A stretch of DNA of 42,532 bases from UBA11524 sp963590165 (GTDB lineage: Bacteria; Bacillota; Clostridia; Christensenellales; Aristaeellaceae), in assembly GCA_963590165.1 (NCBI GenBank), contig CAVANO010000007.1:1-42532 (forward strand), written 5' to 3'. The notes under the pieces are model-generated. The model was not told the origin of the DNA. It was given only the letters and a program-made list of their open reading frames with translations, and did not search any database. The position numbers were made by a program, and so were the translations under genes. Below, piece by piece: positions 26,232 through 34,666 of the stretch (positions are counted from its first letter, which is position 1; every line of letters begins with the position of its first letter).

Positions 26232-27203
26232 GTGACAGAAATAATCAAAACCAGAGGACTTACAAAAACGTTTACCATCTCATCCGGTTTGTTTGCTAAG
26301 AAGAAGGCATCCATCCGTGCACTGGATCGGGTCGATTTGGACATCCATGAAGGCGAAATTGTCGGGCTGATCGGCGAAAGTGGCAGCGGCAAGACAACGC
26401 TTGCACGTGTCTTGCTCGGACTGACGGAAGCATCCTCCGGTGAAGCAGCGGTGAACGGCAAGAACATTGTTCATGTCAAGAAGCGTGCTCTGCGTGAAGT
26501 TCGGCGTGATGTAGCGGTTGTCTTTCAGGATCCGGCAGCTAATCTGAATCCGCGGCAAACAGTTGAAAACTCTATTACTAGACCGCTTCGCCTGCGCGGC
26601 ATCGGAAAGAAGGAAGCGCATGCACTGGCAGAGGAGGCACTGAAGAAGGTCAAACTGGATTGCAGTTACTTGTCTGCCTATCCGCATCAACTTTCCGGCG
26701 GACAACAGCAGCGCATTGCCATTGCTCGTGCCTTAGTGATGAAGCCGAAATTGATGATTCTCGATGAGCCGACAAGCGCACTGGATATTTCCGTGCAGGC
26801 GCAGGTGTTGAATCTGTTGCTCGACCTGCAGGAGGAAATGCACCTGACCTATCTCATCATCACGCACGATATCAACGTTGTCCGCTACGTGGCCGATAAA
26901 ATTGCGGTAATGTACATGGGCAGGCTGGTTGAATACGGCGATGCGGATGAAATTCTGGAGCATCCGATTCACCCTTACACCATCGACCTTGAAAAATATG
27001 TTCCCACGCTGGATCCGCATCAGCGAAGTAACAAGAAAAGCAAAGCGTCAGCAGAATTGAAGCTCAGCGAAATCGCCGAAAACAGCTGCATGCTTGCCGC
27101 AACCTGCCCTTATGCTGAAGAACGTTGCCGAAATCAGCGCCCAGAGATGCAAAACCTTTGTGACGGTCATTCTGTTGCCTGTTTCAGGCACGTTGACAAA
27201 TAA
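26232..27203 (+). CDS. Peptide ABC transporter ATPase (DppF/OppF type)
   Basis: 323 residues, GTG start with AGGAGG upstream. Walker A GESGSGKTT, signature LSGGQQQRI, Walker B LMILDEPTSALD, switch His in ITHDIN. The Cys-containing C-terminal tail (CPYAEERC) resembles that of the partner ATPase. Forms the heterodimeric motor of the importer. Confidence 0.94.
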   Translation: MTEIIKTRGLTKTFTISSGLFAKKKASIRALDRVDLDIHEGEIVGLIGESGSGKTTLARVLLGLTEASSGEAAVNGKNIVHVKKRALREVRRDVAVVFQDPAANLNPRQTVENSITRPLRLRGIGKKEAHALAEEALKKVKLDCSYLSAYPHQLSGGQQQRIAIARALVMKPKLMILDEPTSALDISVQAQVLNLLLDLQEEMHLTYLIITHDINVVRYVADKIAVMYMGRLVEYGDADEILEHPIHPYTIDLEKYVPTLDPHQRSNKKSKASAELKLSEIAENSCMLAATCPYAEERCRNQRPEMQNLCDGHSVACFRHVDK

Positions 27204-27224
27204 AGAAGGAAGAAGGAATTCATC

Positions 27225-28778
27225 ATGAAACGAATTATTGCAGCACTTGTTTCCCTAGTCATGTTGCTGTCGATTGCTCCAGCGGCGCTTGCTGCAGATG
27301 TTAGTCGTGACAGCTTCGTGATCGCTAGCCCAAACGAATGGTGGGGACTTGATGTCACCCAGCTCGATGGCACTGCGTTTGCTCAGAACCTAATTGGCGA
27401 TGCACTGGTTATCCTCGACCAAAACGGCGACATGCAGCCCAACATGTGTTCCGCAGTGACGGTATCGGATGATTATCTGACCATCACGATGACCTTCCCG
27501 GAAGGAAGCTATTTTGCATCCGGCGAACAGCTCGAACCGGAGGATGTGGTTGCTTCGATTGAGCGGATCCAGAAGGTCAGTCCCTTTGCCAGTCAGTATG
27601 AAACCATCACCTCGATGGAAATTGACGGCAGAGATGTCATTTTCCATCTTGACCACTACAGCGCTGATTTGTATTCCGCGCTTGCCTCCACTTTCACCAC
27701 AGTCATGGACAAGGCAGAGCTTGAAAGCAAGACGGATGATGAACTGCTGTGGGATTGCCATCCCTACGGCATGTTCTCCATCAAGGAATACGTGCAGGGC
27801 TCTCATCTTGTTCTGACGCGCAATCCTGGCTATGTGACCTACAATCCGCTGGTAGAAAACAAAGGTGCTTCGGCGATTCAGGAGATCACTGTCCGTTTCA
27901 TCACAGAAGAATTCACCATGGCGCAGGAATTCAATGCAGGTAACGTTCAGCTGATTACCAGCATCTCCTCCAACGGTGCAGACCAGGTGACCGCTGCGAA
28001 TGCCGTCAAAGCTACGGTTGTGGCGACCCCCAGCGTCAACTATCTCGAACTGAATCTGACGGATGGTTTGATGAGCGATTACACGATTCGCCAGGCAATC
28101 GGTCTGGCAATTAACCGCGAGGAGTTCTGCGAAATCTGCAACAACATAATTGAGCCAGCATATTCCTATATTACTGAACGCGTCCGCAATTACGATTCCA
28201 CCTGGGCGGAAAAATACAAGGCTGAATATTGCAACGATGCAGAAAAAGCAAAGCAGTTGCTTGAGGATGCCGGCTGGATCGACACCGACGGCGATGGCAT
28301 CCGCGAAAAGGATGGTCAGATGCTGACCATTGACTACGTGCTCGGCAATGTCATCCCAGACACAACCGTTGCGCAGGCTTTGCAGCTTCAGCTCTACGAA
28401 GTGGGCATCATGCTGAACCTGAATATTCAGGAAGACAGCTATCATTACGAACTGCTGGCAAACGGTGAGTTCCAGATGGGCGCATCCCGTTTCGGCACGG
28501 CTGACCCGGTTTTGCTGATGCAGTGGGCACTGAACTACTATCCGAGCTACGAGTATGTTGGCGGCGAAGAAGCCTTCTTCGCGGCAGTCAGCGAAATTTC
28601 TGCAAACCCCAACTCTGATGAGCGCACTGCAGCCTTCTACCCGCTGGAGGAGTTGCTTGGTGCGTCTTATCTGGTGATTCCGCTGTATACGACGTCCCAG
28701 ATCATCATTTATGCAGATGATGTGACTGCGCCGCTCTATGCCGGCGGCGGTGCTGTGTATTACAACGACATGAAGTAA
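27225..28778 (+). CDS. Peptide-binding protein of the ABC importer (SBP_bac_5 family)
   Basis: 517 residues. Signal peptide MKRIIAALVSLVMLLSIAPAALA, no lipobox cysteine, so probably not lipid-anchored. The body matches family-5 binding proteins: DALVILDQNGDMQPNMC near the N-terminus, DYTIRQAIGLAINREEF in the middle, then AKQLLEDAGWIDTDGDGIREKDGQ. Captures peptides outside the cell for the Dpp-type permease. AAGGAAGAAGG precedes the ATG, 21 bases after the ATPase gene. A hairpin follows the stop. Confidence 0.93.
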   Translation: MKRIIAALVSLVMLLSIAPAALAADVSRDSFVIASPNEWWGLDVTQLDGTAFAQNLIGDALVILDQNGDMQPNMCSAVTVSDDYLTITMTFPEGSYFASGEQLEPEDVVASIERIQKVSPFASQYETITSMEIDGRDVIFHLDHYSADLYSALASTFTTVMDKAELESKTDDELLWDCHPYGMFSIKEYVQGSHLVLTRNPGYVTYNPLVENKGASAIQEITVRFITEEFTMAQEFNAGNVQLITSISSNGADQVTAANAVKATVVATPSVNYLELNLTDGLMSDYTIRQAIGLAINREEFCEICNNIIEPAYSYITERVRNYDSTWAEKYKAEYCNDAEKAKQLLEDAGWIDTDGDGIREKDGQMLTIDYVLGNVIPDTTVAQALQLQLYEVGIMLNLNIQEDSYHYELLANGEFQMGASRFGTADPVLLMQWALNYYPSYEYVGGEEAFFAAVSEISANPNSDERTAAFYPLEELLGASYLVIPLYTTSQIIIYADDVTAPLYAGGGAVYYNDMK

Positions 28779-28785
28779 AAAAGAC

Positions 28786-28816
28786 ACACGGCGGACATCA
28801 TATTTGTTCGCCGTGT
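28786..28816 (+). terminator. Hairpin between binding-protein and carboxypeptidase genes
   Basis: ACACGGCGGAC (28786-28796) pairs with GTTCGCCGTGT (28806-28816) with one G-T wobble. It is followed by ATCTTTG rather than a U-run. It probably acts as a partial terminator or 3' stabiliser for the transporter mRNA. Confidence 0.6.
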
Positions 28817-28841
28817 ATCTTTGAATAAGGAGAAAAGGCAA

Positions 28842-30215
28842 ATGGATCAGTTATATGAAAAGCTGCTGGCTGAAATTCCGGATTATAAGGAGTTTTTGAC
28901 GGCTGCGGAACTGGATGAAAGTTCCAGAAAACTGGCAGCGGAGCATCCTGAATGTGTTGAGCTGTTCAGCATTGGAAAGTCGCGTGCCGGTCATGATCTG
29001 CTCTGCTTGAAGATCGGCAACGGCAGGAAGGCGGCTTTAATGTTCGGCCTGCCGCATCCGAACGAGCCGATTGGCACCATGATGTTGGAGTATTTTACCA
29101 AGGCTCTGGCTGAAAGCCCGGCGCTTCGTGAACGCTTTGGCTATACGCTCTATGTCGTGAAGGCCTGGGATTATGACGGCTATCTGCTTAACGAGGGGTG
29201 GATCAAGGGGCCGTACACCGTCACCAACTATTCAACCAACTTCTATCGCCCCATCGCCCGTCAGCAGGTGGACTGGACATTCCCCATTGATTACAAAGAA
29301 CTGCATTTCCATGATGTCATGCCGGAAGCACAGGCAATGATGAAACTGATTGAGCAAATTCGCCCTGATTTCATCTATTCGCTCCATAATTCTGGCTTTG
29401 GCGGCGTTTACTGGTACTTTACCAACGATCAGGATCATGCATTGTACGAAAAGCTCTACGAGGCACCGAAGCGTCAGAATATTCCGATTCACTTCGGCGA
29501 GCCGGAATCTCCCGCGCTGAAGGTGTTTTATCCTGCTGTGTTTGAAGGCGGCGGCATCGAAGTCGAATACGATTACATGGAGAAGTACGGTATAAAGGAC
29601 ATCGCGAAGGAAATTGACTGTGGCACCTGCTCGGACGAATTTGCCTACAAGCTGTGCGGTGCGATCACCTTCCTAACGGAAATGCCCTATTTCTACGATG
29701 CGCGAATCAACGATACCAATCTGTCCGACATGACCCGTGGCGAAGCAATCCGTGAAAAGATCGTGTGGACGCATGACGCGAATGTCAAGCTGAAGCAGGC
29801 GCTAAGCATTTCGATCGATGAAATGGACGAAAAGAATCCTTTCAAGGCGGCGGTCGTCAGCTTCATGAAGGATTCCAACGAAGAAGCGCAGCTTAAGATG
29901 ATCGATGAAGATCCGCTGTACAAGACGCAAGCCACCAATGCGGAAAAATTCGATAGCGTCAACATCAGCAAATTCTATCGTCTGTTGAGCTTCGGCATGC
30001 TTGTGCGAGCAAACGAGCTCGAACTTTCCCATACGCAGGATCCTGTCAAACGAGAAAAGCTGGAAAAGGGACGGGATGCGTCCCGGAAACTCTACGATGC
30101 ACTTGCAGCACAGCTCGAAAAGGAACTTGACTATAGTGTAATTCCTATCCGCAAGCTTGTCAATATACAGCTTGAATGCGGACTAAAAGTTGCGGATTAT
30201 CTGCTGAATAGGTGA
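28842..30215 (+). CDS. M14-family zinc carboxypeptidase, cytoplasmic
   Basis: 457 residues, no signal peptide. Zinc ligands H72-x2-E75 in LPHPNEPIG and H182 in SLHNSGFGG. NYSTNFYRP fits the substrate-binding segment. Removes C-terminal residues from peptides, or acts on related amide substrates. Its place directly after a peptide importer suggests it trims imported peptides. Start at 28842 chosen for AAGGAGAAAAGG upstream; 28821 is an in-frame alternative without one. Confidence 0.85.
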   Translation: MDQLYEKLLAEIPDYKEFLTAAELDESSRKLAAEHPECVELFSIGKSRAGHDLLCLKIGNGRKAALMFGLPHPNEPIGTMMLEYFTKALAESPALRERFGYTLYVVKAWDYDGYLLNEGWIKGPYTVTNYSTNFYRPIARQQVDWTFPIDYKELHFHDVMPEAQAMMKLIEQIRPDFIYSLHNSGFGGVYWYFTNDQDHALYEKLYEAPKRQNIPIHFGEPESPALKVFYPAVFEGGGIEVEYDYMEKYGIKDIAKEIDCGTCSDEFAYKLCGAITFLTEMPYFYDARINDTNLSDMTRGEAIREKIVWTHDANVKLKQALSISIDEMDEKNPFKAAVVSFMKDSNEEAQLKMIDEDPLYKTQATNAEKFDSVNISKFYRLLSFGMLVRANELELSHTQDPVKREKLEKGRDASRKLYDALAAQLEKELDYSVIPIRKLVNIQLECGLKVADYLLNR

Positions 30216-30237
30216 GGATTGTCTCACTTATACACCT

Positions 30238-30438
30238 TCAGCCCCATATGAGCGTTTCCCGTTCTTTTGCTGCCTGCAACGCTCTGCTCATCCGCTTGCT
30301 CTTTTCATGCAGCATGCGCACAATCCACCGAATCGGATAATACACACTGAACATGAGCACCCAGACGGGGCTTTTCGCCCACGGGTGCTCTTTTTGTGTA
30401 CGCTTGCGGATGTCGTGGAGACACAGTGGCGAGTAGCA
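30238..30438 (-). pseudogene. Possible 3' remnant of a gene cut by repeat copy B
   Basis: On the minus strand one frame reads DIRKRTQKEHPWAKSPVW, then VYYPIRWIVRMLHEKSKR and on to a TGA at 30240-30238. It looks like a genuine basic/aromatic C-terminus, of the kind found in nucleotidyltransferase- or glycosyltransferase-type proteins. Upstream it meets a stop codon exactly where repeat copy B begins, and no start codon or body remains. Family not identified; it could be chance coding potential. Confidence 0.3.
30355..30395 (+). terminator. Terminator of the peptide importer/carboxypeptidase operon
   Basis: GAGCACCC (30355-30362) pairs perfectly with GGGTGCTC (30383-30390), with an inner GGGC/GCCC pairing, then TTTTT at 30391-30395. 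It is about 140 bases downstream of the carboxypeptidase stop. Confidence 0.75.
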
Positions 30439-30511
30439 TTAAGGCAATACCGCACAATTCAGTGGCGCCGCAGATGGCGCAAAAGGCATTGTTCATCGTG
30501 CCGCCTCATTA
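30439..30511. repeat. MITE-like dispersed repeat, copy B
   Basis: About 73 bases. The left end TAAGGCAATACCGCACAATTC matches copy A and the end of copy C. An internal short palindrome (GGCGCC...GGCGC) follows, then a right arm GCATTGTTCATCGTGCCGCC that matches copy C at 22 of 24 positions. Past 30511 the expected terminal repeat is missing. Confidence 0.65.
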
Positions 30512-30757
30512 GACCGGCTGCTTTAAGCCAGGATAAGGCGGCGTGGACATCAAAATCAAGCAAGTTTACGAGTAGACATGAATTGGAAAACATATCGTGC
30601 GTTATTTATAAGTCTGTTAGAATATGGTGGTGCGAAAGTCAATGCCTCTTGCCGTCGAAGATGTCTATATTGGAGACAAATTGATATATTTTTATCTAAT
30701 TTTCGCTAATTTTTCGTTCTTTTCGTTGCTGAAACCATTCAGAAGTTCATCTGGCGA

Positions 30758-30786
30758 TTGACTTTCGTTAGTTTTGACAGTATAAT
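30758..30786 (+). promoter_or_regulatory. Sigma-A promoter of the first GH3 gene
   Basis: TTGACT (30758-30763), 17-base spacer, TATAAT (30781-30786). The -35 is part of an 11-base sequence (ATTGACTTTCG, 30757-30767) whose exact inverse occurs at 30633-30643. Confidence 0.78.
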
Positions 30787-30801
30787 CAAATTGTCACATA
30801 T

Positions 30802-30828
30802 AGCTACTTTTTGAGGGAAAAAGTAGCT
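30802..30828 (+). promoter_or_regulatory. Leader hairpin in the GH3 mRNA
   Basis: AGCTACTTTTT (30802-30812) pairs perfectly with AAAAAGTAGCT (30818-30828) around GAGGG. It would lie within about 10 bases of the transcript 5' end, so it may protect the mRNA from decay. It is not a terminator, as no U-tract follows. Confidence 0.6.
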
Positions 30829-30861
30829 TATAGCGAACACGATAGTGAAGGAGGGCGACCT

Positions 30862-33800
30862 ATGTTCAAAAGGATCGTATCCACTGTCCTCAGCCTTGTC
30901 TTGCTTGCAACCATGTGTGCAATGCCTGTCAGCGCTGAAACGACAACCTACTACACCTCCGAGTTTTCCTCCAAGGCAGAAGCCTTGCAGGCAGGCTTGG
31001 ATCTGAACAAGCAGATTGCCGAAGAAGGCATTGTTCTGGCGAAGAACAATGACAATGTGCTTCCTCTGGCAAAGGGCTCCAAGGTCACGCTGCTGGGCTA
31101 TAACGCCTATCATCCCAATGCGGGCGGCAGCATGAACGGCGGCGACGCGTCCGGCGGCGTTGCCATTGCGCAGGCGACCATCATCTCCGGCATGGAGGAT
31201 GCAGGCTTTGAGCTGAATCCTGCTGTCAAGGAGACATACGATGGCCTGGCAGAAAACGAAAACACCAAGAATCTGAGCTCCGATATGGATCTCGTGGCAG
31301 CATATCAGGCTGTCTACCCCTACTGGAAGGAATCCATCAGCGAATATAACGATGCCGCAATCATCGTACTCGCTGCTGGCGAAGGCAGCGTTCATGACCT
31401 GCAGCTGGATGCTTGCCAGCTGGGCATGATCGACTATGCAGCCGAGAACTTCGAGAAGGTTATCGTGCTGATCAACAGCTGCACGCCCATTGAACTGAAG
31501 GCGATTCAGGACAATGAAAAGGTTGATGCTGTGCTGCTGATTGGCGAGGGCGGCGACAACGGCTTTGCGGCTGTTGGTGAGGTTCTCTGCGGTGAAGTCA
31601 ATCCCTCCGGCCGTACGGTTGATACGTGGGCTGCTGATTTCACGAAGAATCCTTCTTACATGAACTACAACATCAACACTGCTTCCGATGCACACAACAC
31701 GGATGGCAATGGCACTGAAACTGGCTACACGCAGTACACCGTCAACGGTGAAGCTGTCAACACCTGGTCTGTCGGCTACGAAGAAGGCATCTACGTCGGC
31801 TATCGTTACTACGAGACCCGCGCGTACGAAGAAGCCAAGGCTGGCAATGAGGGCTGGTGGGCAGAAAACGTGGTCTATCCCTTCGGCTACGGTCTGAGCT
31901 ACACCACCTTCGACTGGAAAGTGGAGCCGGCTACTGCGGCTGATTCGACCATTACTGCTGCGGACACGCTGACCTTCAACGTGACCGTGACTAACACCGG
32001 CGATGTTGCTGGCAAGGATGTTGTCGAGCTGTACTACACGGCTCCGTACGGTGACGAAACGACCAACGAAACCAAGATCGAAAAGGCTTACACTGTGCTG
32101 GGTGACTACGCCAAGACGAGCATTCTCCAGCCCGGTGAGAGTGAGACCGTTACGGTGACCATCGATGTCTCCGACATGGCTTCTTACGACAACGTTACCG
32201 ATCGCACTTATGTGCTCGATGACGGCAAGTACGGTCTGAAACTCTGCCGCAATGCACACGATGTTGTGGAAGAAATCTCCTACACTGTGGCAGCTAAGGA
32301 ACTGTGCAACACGGCAGTTACCGGTGCGGAAATCACCAACGCGCTTGATGATGTGACCGAAGGTTTCACCACCGAAGGTTACACGGCACTGTCCCGCGCT
32401 GACTTCGAAGGCACCTGGCCGACGACCTACACTGCGTACAAGGAAATCACTGCGGAAGAATACGCAACTTGGGCATATGACGATGCTACGTTCAACGCCT
32501 ACTACGATGCTGAAACCGTCGGAACGCCAGTTGTTGGCGATGCGGACAGCCGCACCACGGATACCTACAGCATCGTGCTGAGCGATCTGGTCGGTGCTGA
32601 TGCTGACGACCCGCGCTACGATGAGCTGGTGCAGCAGCTGACGCTTGATGAACTGATCACGCTGGTCAACTACGGCGGCTTCAACAGCTATGCAGTTGAC
32701 TACATCGGCAAGCCCTATTCCCGTGACACCGACGGACCGAAGGGCTGGACGGGCAACTATACCGACTCCGCTGACCGCTTCAACTACTTCGCTTCCGAAC
32801 CGTTGATTGCTTCCACTTGGAACAAGGATCTGCTCTACCGCATGGGTCAGATCATCGGTGAAGAAGGTCTGTGGGGTAATTCCACTGTTTCCAGCGGCAA
32901 GGTGTACAGCTACACCGGCTGGTATGCTCCTGGCATGAACATCCATCGTTCTCCGTTTGACAGCCGCTATACCGAATACTATTCTGAGGATCCTGTGCTG
33001 ACCGGCACGCTGGCTGCTTCTGTTTCTCAGGGTGCTCTGACCAAGGGCTGCTACGTCACCATGAAGCACTTTGCCTTCCACAGCGATGGTGGCGGCGCGA
33101 TGACCTATCGTATGGGCGCTATCGGCAGCGGCACGGCCAATGATGGTCTGTCTGCGTGGATGACCGAGCAGACTGCCCGTGAAATCTACCTGAAGGGCTA
33201 TCAGATTGCTGTTGAAGATGGCGACGTCCGCTTTGCAATGGGCTCCTTCACACGTATCGGCAAGACATGGTGCGGCGGCAGCTACGCCATTAACCAGCTG
33301 ATCACCCGCAACGAATGGGGCTTTGATGGCGCGATCGTCACGGACATCACGCTCTATTGGGCTTGCAACGCCTATCAGCTGATCAAGTCCGGCGCCAACA
33401 TGATGCTCGACGCATTTGTGTATGGTCTGAACTTCGGCGTGTTCCTGGATAAGGATACCATCCTTGCCATGGATGAGAACAGCAAGAACGTCACCATCTA
33501 CTGCATGCAGCGTGCCGCAAAGGAAATCCTGTACATGGTCGCGAACTCCAACGCTATGCAGATTCCTGCCGGCGCGAAGGTTGTTTACACTGGAAAGACC
33601 GTTGTGGATGATGAGGATGTTGACATCAAGCTGAGCAATGCGAAGGTCGGCGAGAGCTACACTTCCGTTGCACTCAACACTGCGACGCTCAACACCTACT
33701 ACGCTTATTCTCCTGTGACCTACACGGTTGATGGTCTGCCCGAGGGCATGAGCTACGATGCAGATCTCGGCGTGATCACCGGTACGGCAAGTGTTGCCGG

Positions 33801-33879
33801 CGAATACACCGTGACGGTCACTGCAGCGGCTGAAGGCTACGAATCCGCTTCTGTTTCTTATCCGCTCGTCGTCGAATAA
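30862..33879 (+). CDS. Secreted GH3-family enzyme with reversed domain order and Ig-like tail
   Basis: 1005 residues from 30862, chosen for GAAGGAGGG upstream. Signal peptide ending CAMPVSA. Then the GH3 C-domain (EEGIVLAKNNDNVLPLA; NPSGRTVDTWAADF; YPFGYGLSYTTFDW), a fibronectin-III-like domain (about 345-480), and the GH3 N-domain from about 585 with K735-H736-F737 and VTD828, the expected nucleophile. Last comes a putative Ig domain (YTVDGLPEGMSYDADLGVITG, about 940-1005). Family function: beta-glycosidase acting on cell-exterior oligosaccharides; substrate unknown. After KHF the usual N-D is replaced by H-S-D-G-G-G, so specificity or activity may differ. Confidence 0.85.
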   Translation: MFKRIVSTVLSLVLLATMCAMPVSAETTTYYTSEFSSKAEALQAGLDLNKQIAEEGIVLAKNNDNVLPLAKGSKVTLLGYNAYHPNAGGSMNGGDASGGVAIAQATIISGMEDAGFELNPAVKETYDGLAENENTKNLSSDMDLVAAYQAVYPYWKESISEYNDAAIIVLAAGEGSVHDLQLDACQLGMIDYAAENFEKVIVLINSCTPIELKAIQDNEKVDAVLLIGEGGDNGFAAVGEVLCGEVNPSGRTVDTWAADFTKNPSYMNYNINTASDAHNTDGNGTETGYTQYTVNGEAVNTWSVGYEEGIYVGYRYYETRAYEEAKAGNEGWWAENVVYPFGYGLSYTTFDWKVEPATAADSTITAADTLTFNVTVTNTGDVAGKDVVELYYTAPYGDETTNETKIEKAYTVLGDYAKTSILQPGESETVTVTIDVSDMASYDNVTDRTYVLDDGKYGLKLCRNAHDVVEEISYTVAAKELCNTAVTGAEITNALDDVTEGFTTEGYTALSRADFEGTWPTTYTAYKEITAEEYATWAYDDATFNAYYDAETVGTPVVGDADSRTTDTYSIVLSDLVGADADDPRYDELVQQLTLDELITLVNYGGFNSYAVDYIGKPYSRDTDGPKGWTGNYTDSADRFNYFASEPLIASTWNKDLLYRMGQIIGEEGLWGNSTVSSGKVYSYTGWYAPGMNIHRSPFDSRYTEYYSEDPVLTGTLAASVSQGALTKGCYVTMKHFAFHSDGGGAMTYRMGAIGSGTANDGLSAWMTEQTAREIYLKGYQIAVEDGDVRFAMGSFTRIGKTWCGGSYAINQLITRNEWGFDGAIVTDITLYWACNAYQLIKSGANMMLDAFVYGLNFGVFLDKDTILAMDENSKNVTIYCMQRAAKEILYMVANSNAMQIPAGAKVVYTGKTVVDDEDVDIKLSNAKVGESYTSVALNTATLNTYYAYSPVTYTVDGLPEGMSYDADLGVITGTASVAGEYTVTVTAAAEGYESASVSYPLVVE

Positions 33880-33891
33880 CTCGTTTTCCCA

Positions 33892-33918
33892 CCGCACCGG
33901 AGTAACCCTCCGGTGCGG
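33892..33918 (+). terminator. Hairpin after the first GH3 gene
   Basis: CCGCACCGGAG (33892-33902) pairs perfectly with CTCCGGTGCGG (33908-33918); GTTCCCCTGCTTTT follows. Probable partial terminator between the GH3 gene and the CBM-like gene. Confidence 0.6.
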
Positions 33919-33975
33919 GTTCCCCTGCTTTTGGGGTAATGCGCACATCTCATTCTGTTGAAAGGAAATGCGAAT

Positions 33976-34566
33976 ATGAAAAAGATTGCAATGCTTCTGT
34001 CTGTTGTGCTCTGTTTTGCACTGTTCTGCACTGCTTTCGCTGAAGAAGCAGCAACGACCGAGTATGTTTTCGAAGCCGAGCTGACTGAACTGGAAGGTCT
34101 GGAAGGACTCGGTGTTTCCGGCTCTCCGACCGGCATCGGTCTTGCCTCCGAATATGCTGAAGCCAGCAACGAATTCTATGTCGGCAACCTGGGCGTCAAC
34201 AGCCCCATTACCTTCAAGATCACCTCTGACAAAGCCTGCACTGCAACGCTGAAGATCCGCGTCGGCACGAACGTCCTCGGCACTGTGACCTGGGATCCTA
34301 CTTCCTTCATCATCAAGGTCAATGATGTTGCACTGGCGTATGAACCGTTTGAAACCGCTCCCGGCGAGACCGTGACGGATCAGCAGAACTTCAAGTGGAA
34401 GACCATCGGTGAAATCGAATTGGTCGAGGGTGAAAACACCATCGTGCTGGTTGCCGGCGAAAACACCTATCGCAGCAACATGGCAAGTGCTCCGTCTCTT
34501 GACTGCATCAAGTTGATCACCGATGCCGCACTGACGATGGAAGAGTATCCTGAAAACATCGAGTAA
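33976..34566 (+). CDS. Small secreted carbohydrate-binding-module-like protein
   Basis: 196 residues from ATG 33976 with GAAAGGAAA upstream. Signal peptide MKKIAMLLSVVLCFALFCTAFA. The mature part looks like one beta-sandwich module of the CBM6/CBM35 type: YVFEAELTELEG at the start, GLGVSGSPTGIGLASEY, a central repeat-free beta region, and a final SLDCIKLITDA that matches the D-x-I-x-L end of such modules. No catalytic domain is attached. Located between two GH3 genes, it may hold or present the substrate, but this is inference from position. Confidence 0.65.
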   Translation: MKKIAMLLSVVLCFALFCTAFAEEAATTEYVFEAELTELEGLEGLGVSGSPTGIGLASEYAEASNEFYVGNLGVNSPITFKITSDKACTATLKIRVGTNVLGTVTWDPTSFIIKVNDVALAYEPFETAPGETVTDQQNFKWKTIGEIELVEGENTIVLVAGENTYRSNMASAPSLDCIKLITDAALTMEEYPENIE

Positions 34567-34576
34567 TCTCCTTGAT

Positions 34577-34620
34577 GACACCATGTAAGTCTGCGCTGTT
34601 GCCTTACATGGTGTCTTTCT
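34577..34620 (+). terminator. Terminator after the CBM-like gene
   Basis: GACACCATGTAAG (34577-34589) pairs perfectly over 13 bases with CTTACATGGTGTC (34603-34615), followed by TTTCT. Confidence 0.75.
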
Positions 34621-34666
34621 GTCTAAGGCTGATGATTCTAAGCTGAAGAAAGAAGCGGGTGAAGAC

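Larger units (their letters stand above)
30216..30861. other. Gene-poor region before the GH3 cluster
   Basis: 646 bases. In order it holds a strong plus-strand terminator (30355-30395), a probable degraded coding fragment on the minus strand (30238-30438), repeat copy B (30439-30511), an AT-rich stretch with no recognisable gene, loose tandem TAATTTTCG-like units (about 30694-30727), and the promoter and leader hairpin of the first GH3 gene. Confidence 0.6.

Noticed and set aside
30305..30496. 63-codon minus-strand frame in the intergenic region
   Set aside because: Runs through the repeat and terminator with no homology-like features; a different frame of the same strand looks more coding-like.
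30775..30796. TGACA-N12-TGTCA as an operator over the GH3 -10
   Set aside because: Five-base arms at this spacing are expected by chance in AT-rich promoter DNA; no second copy seen.
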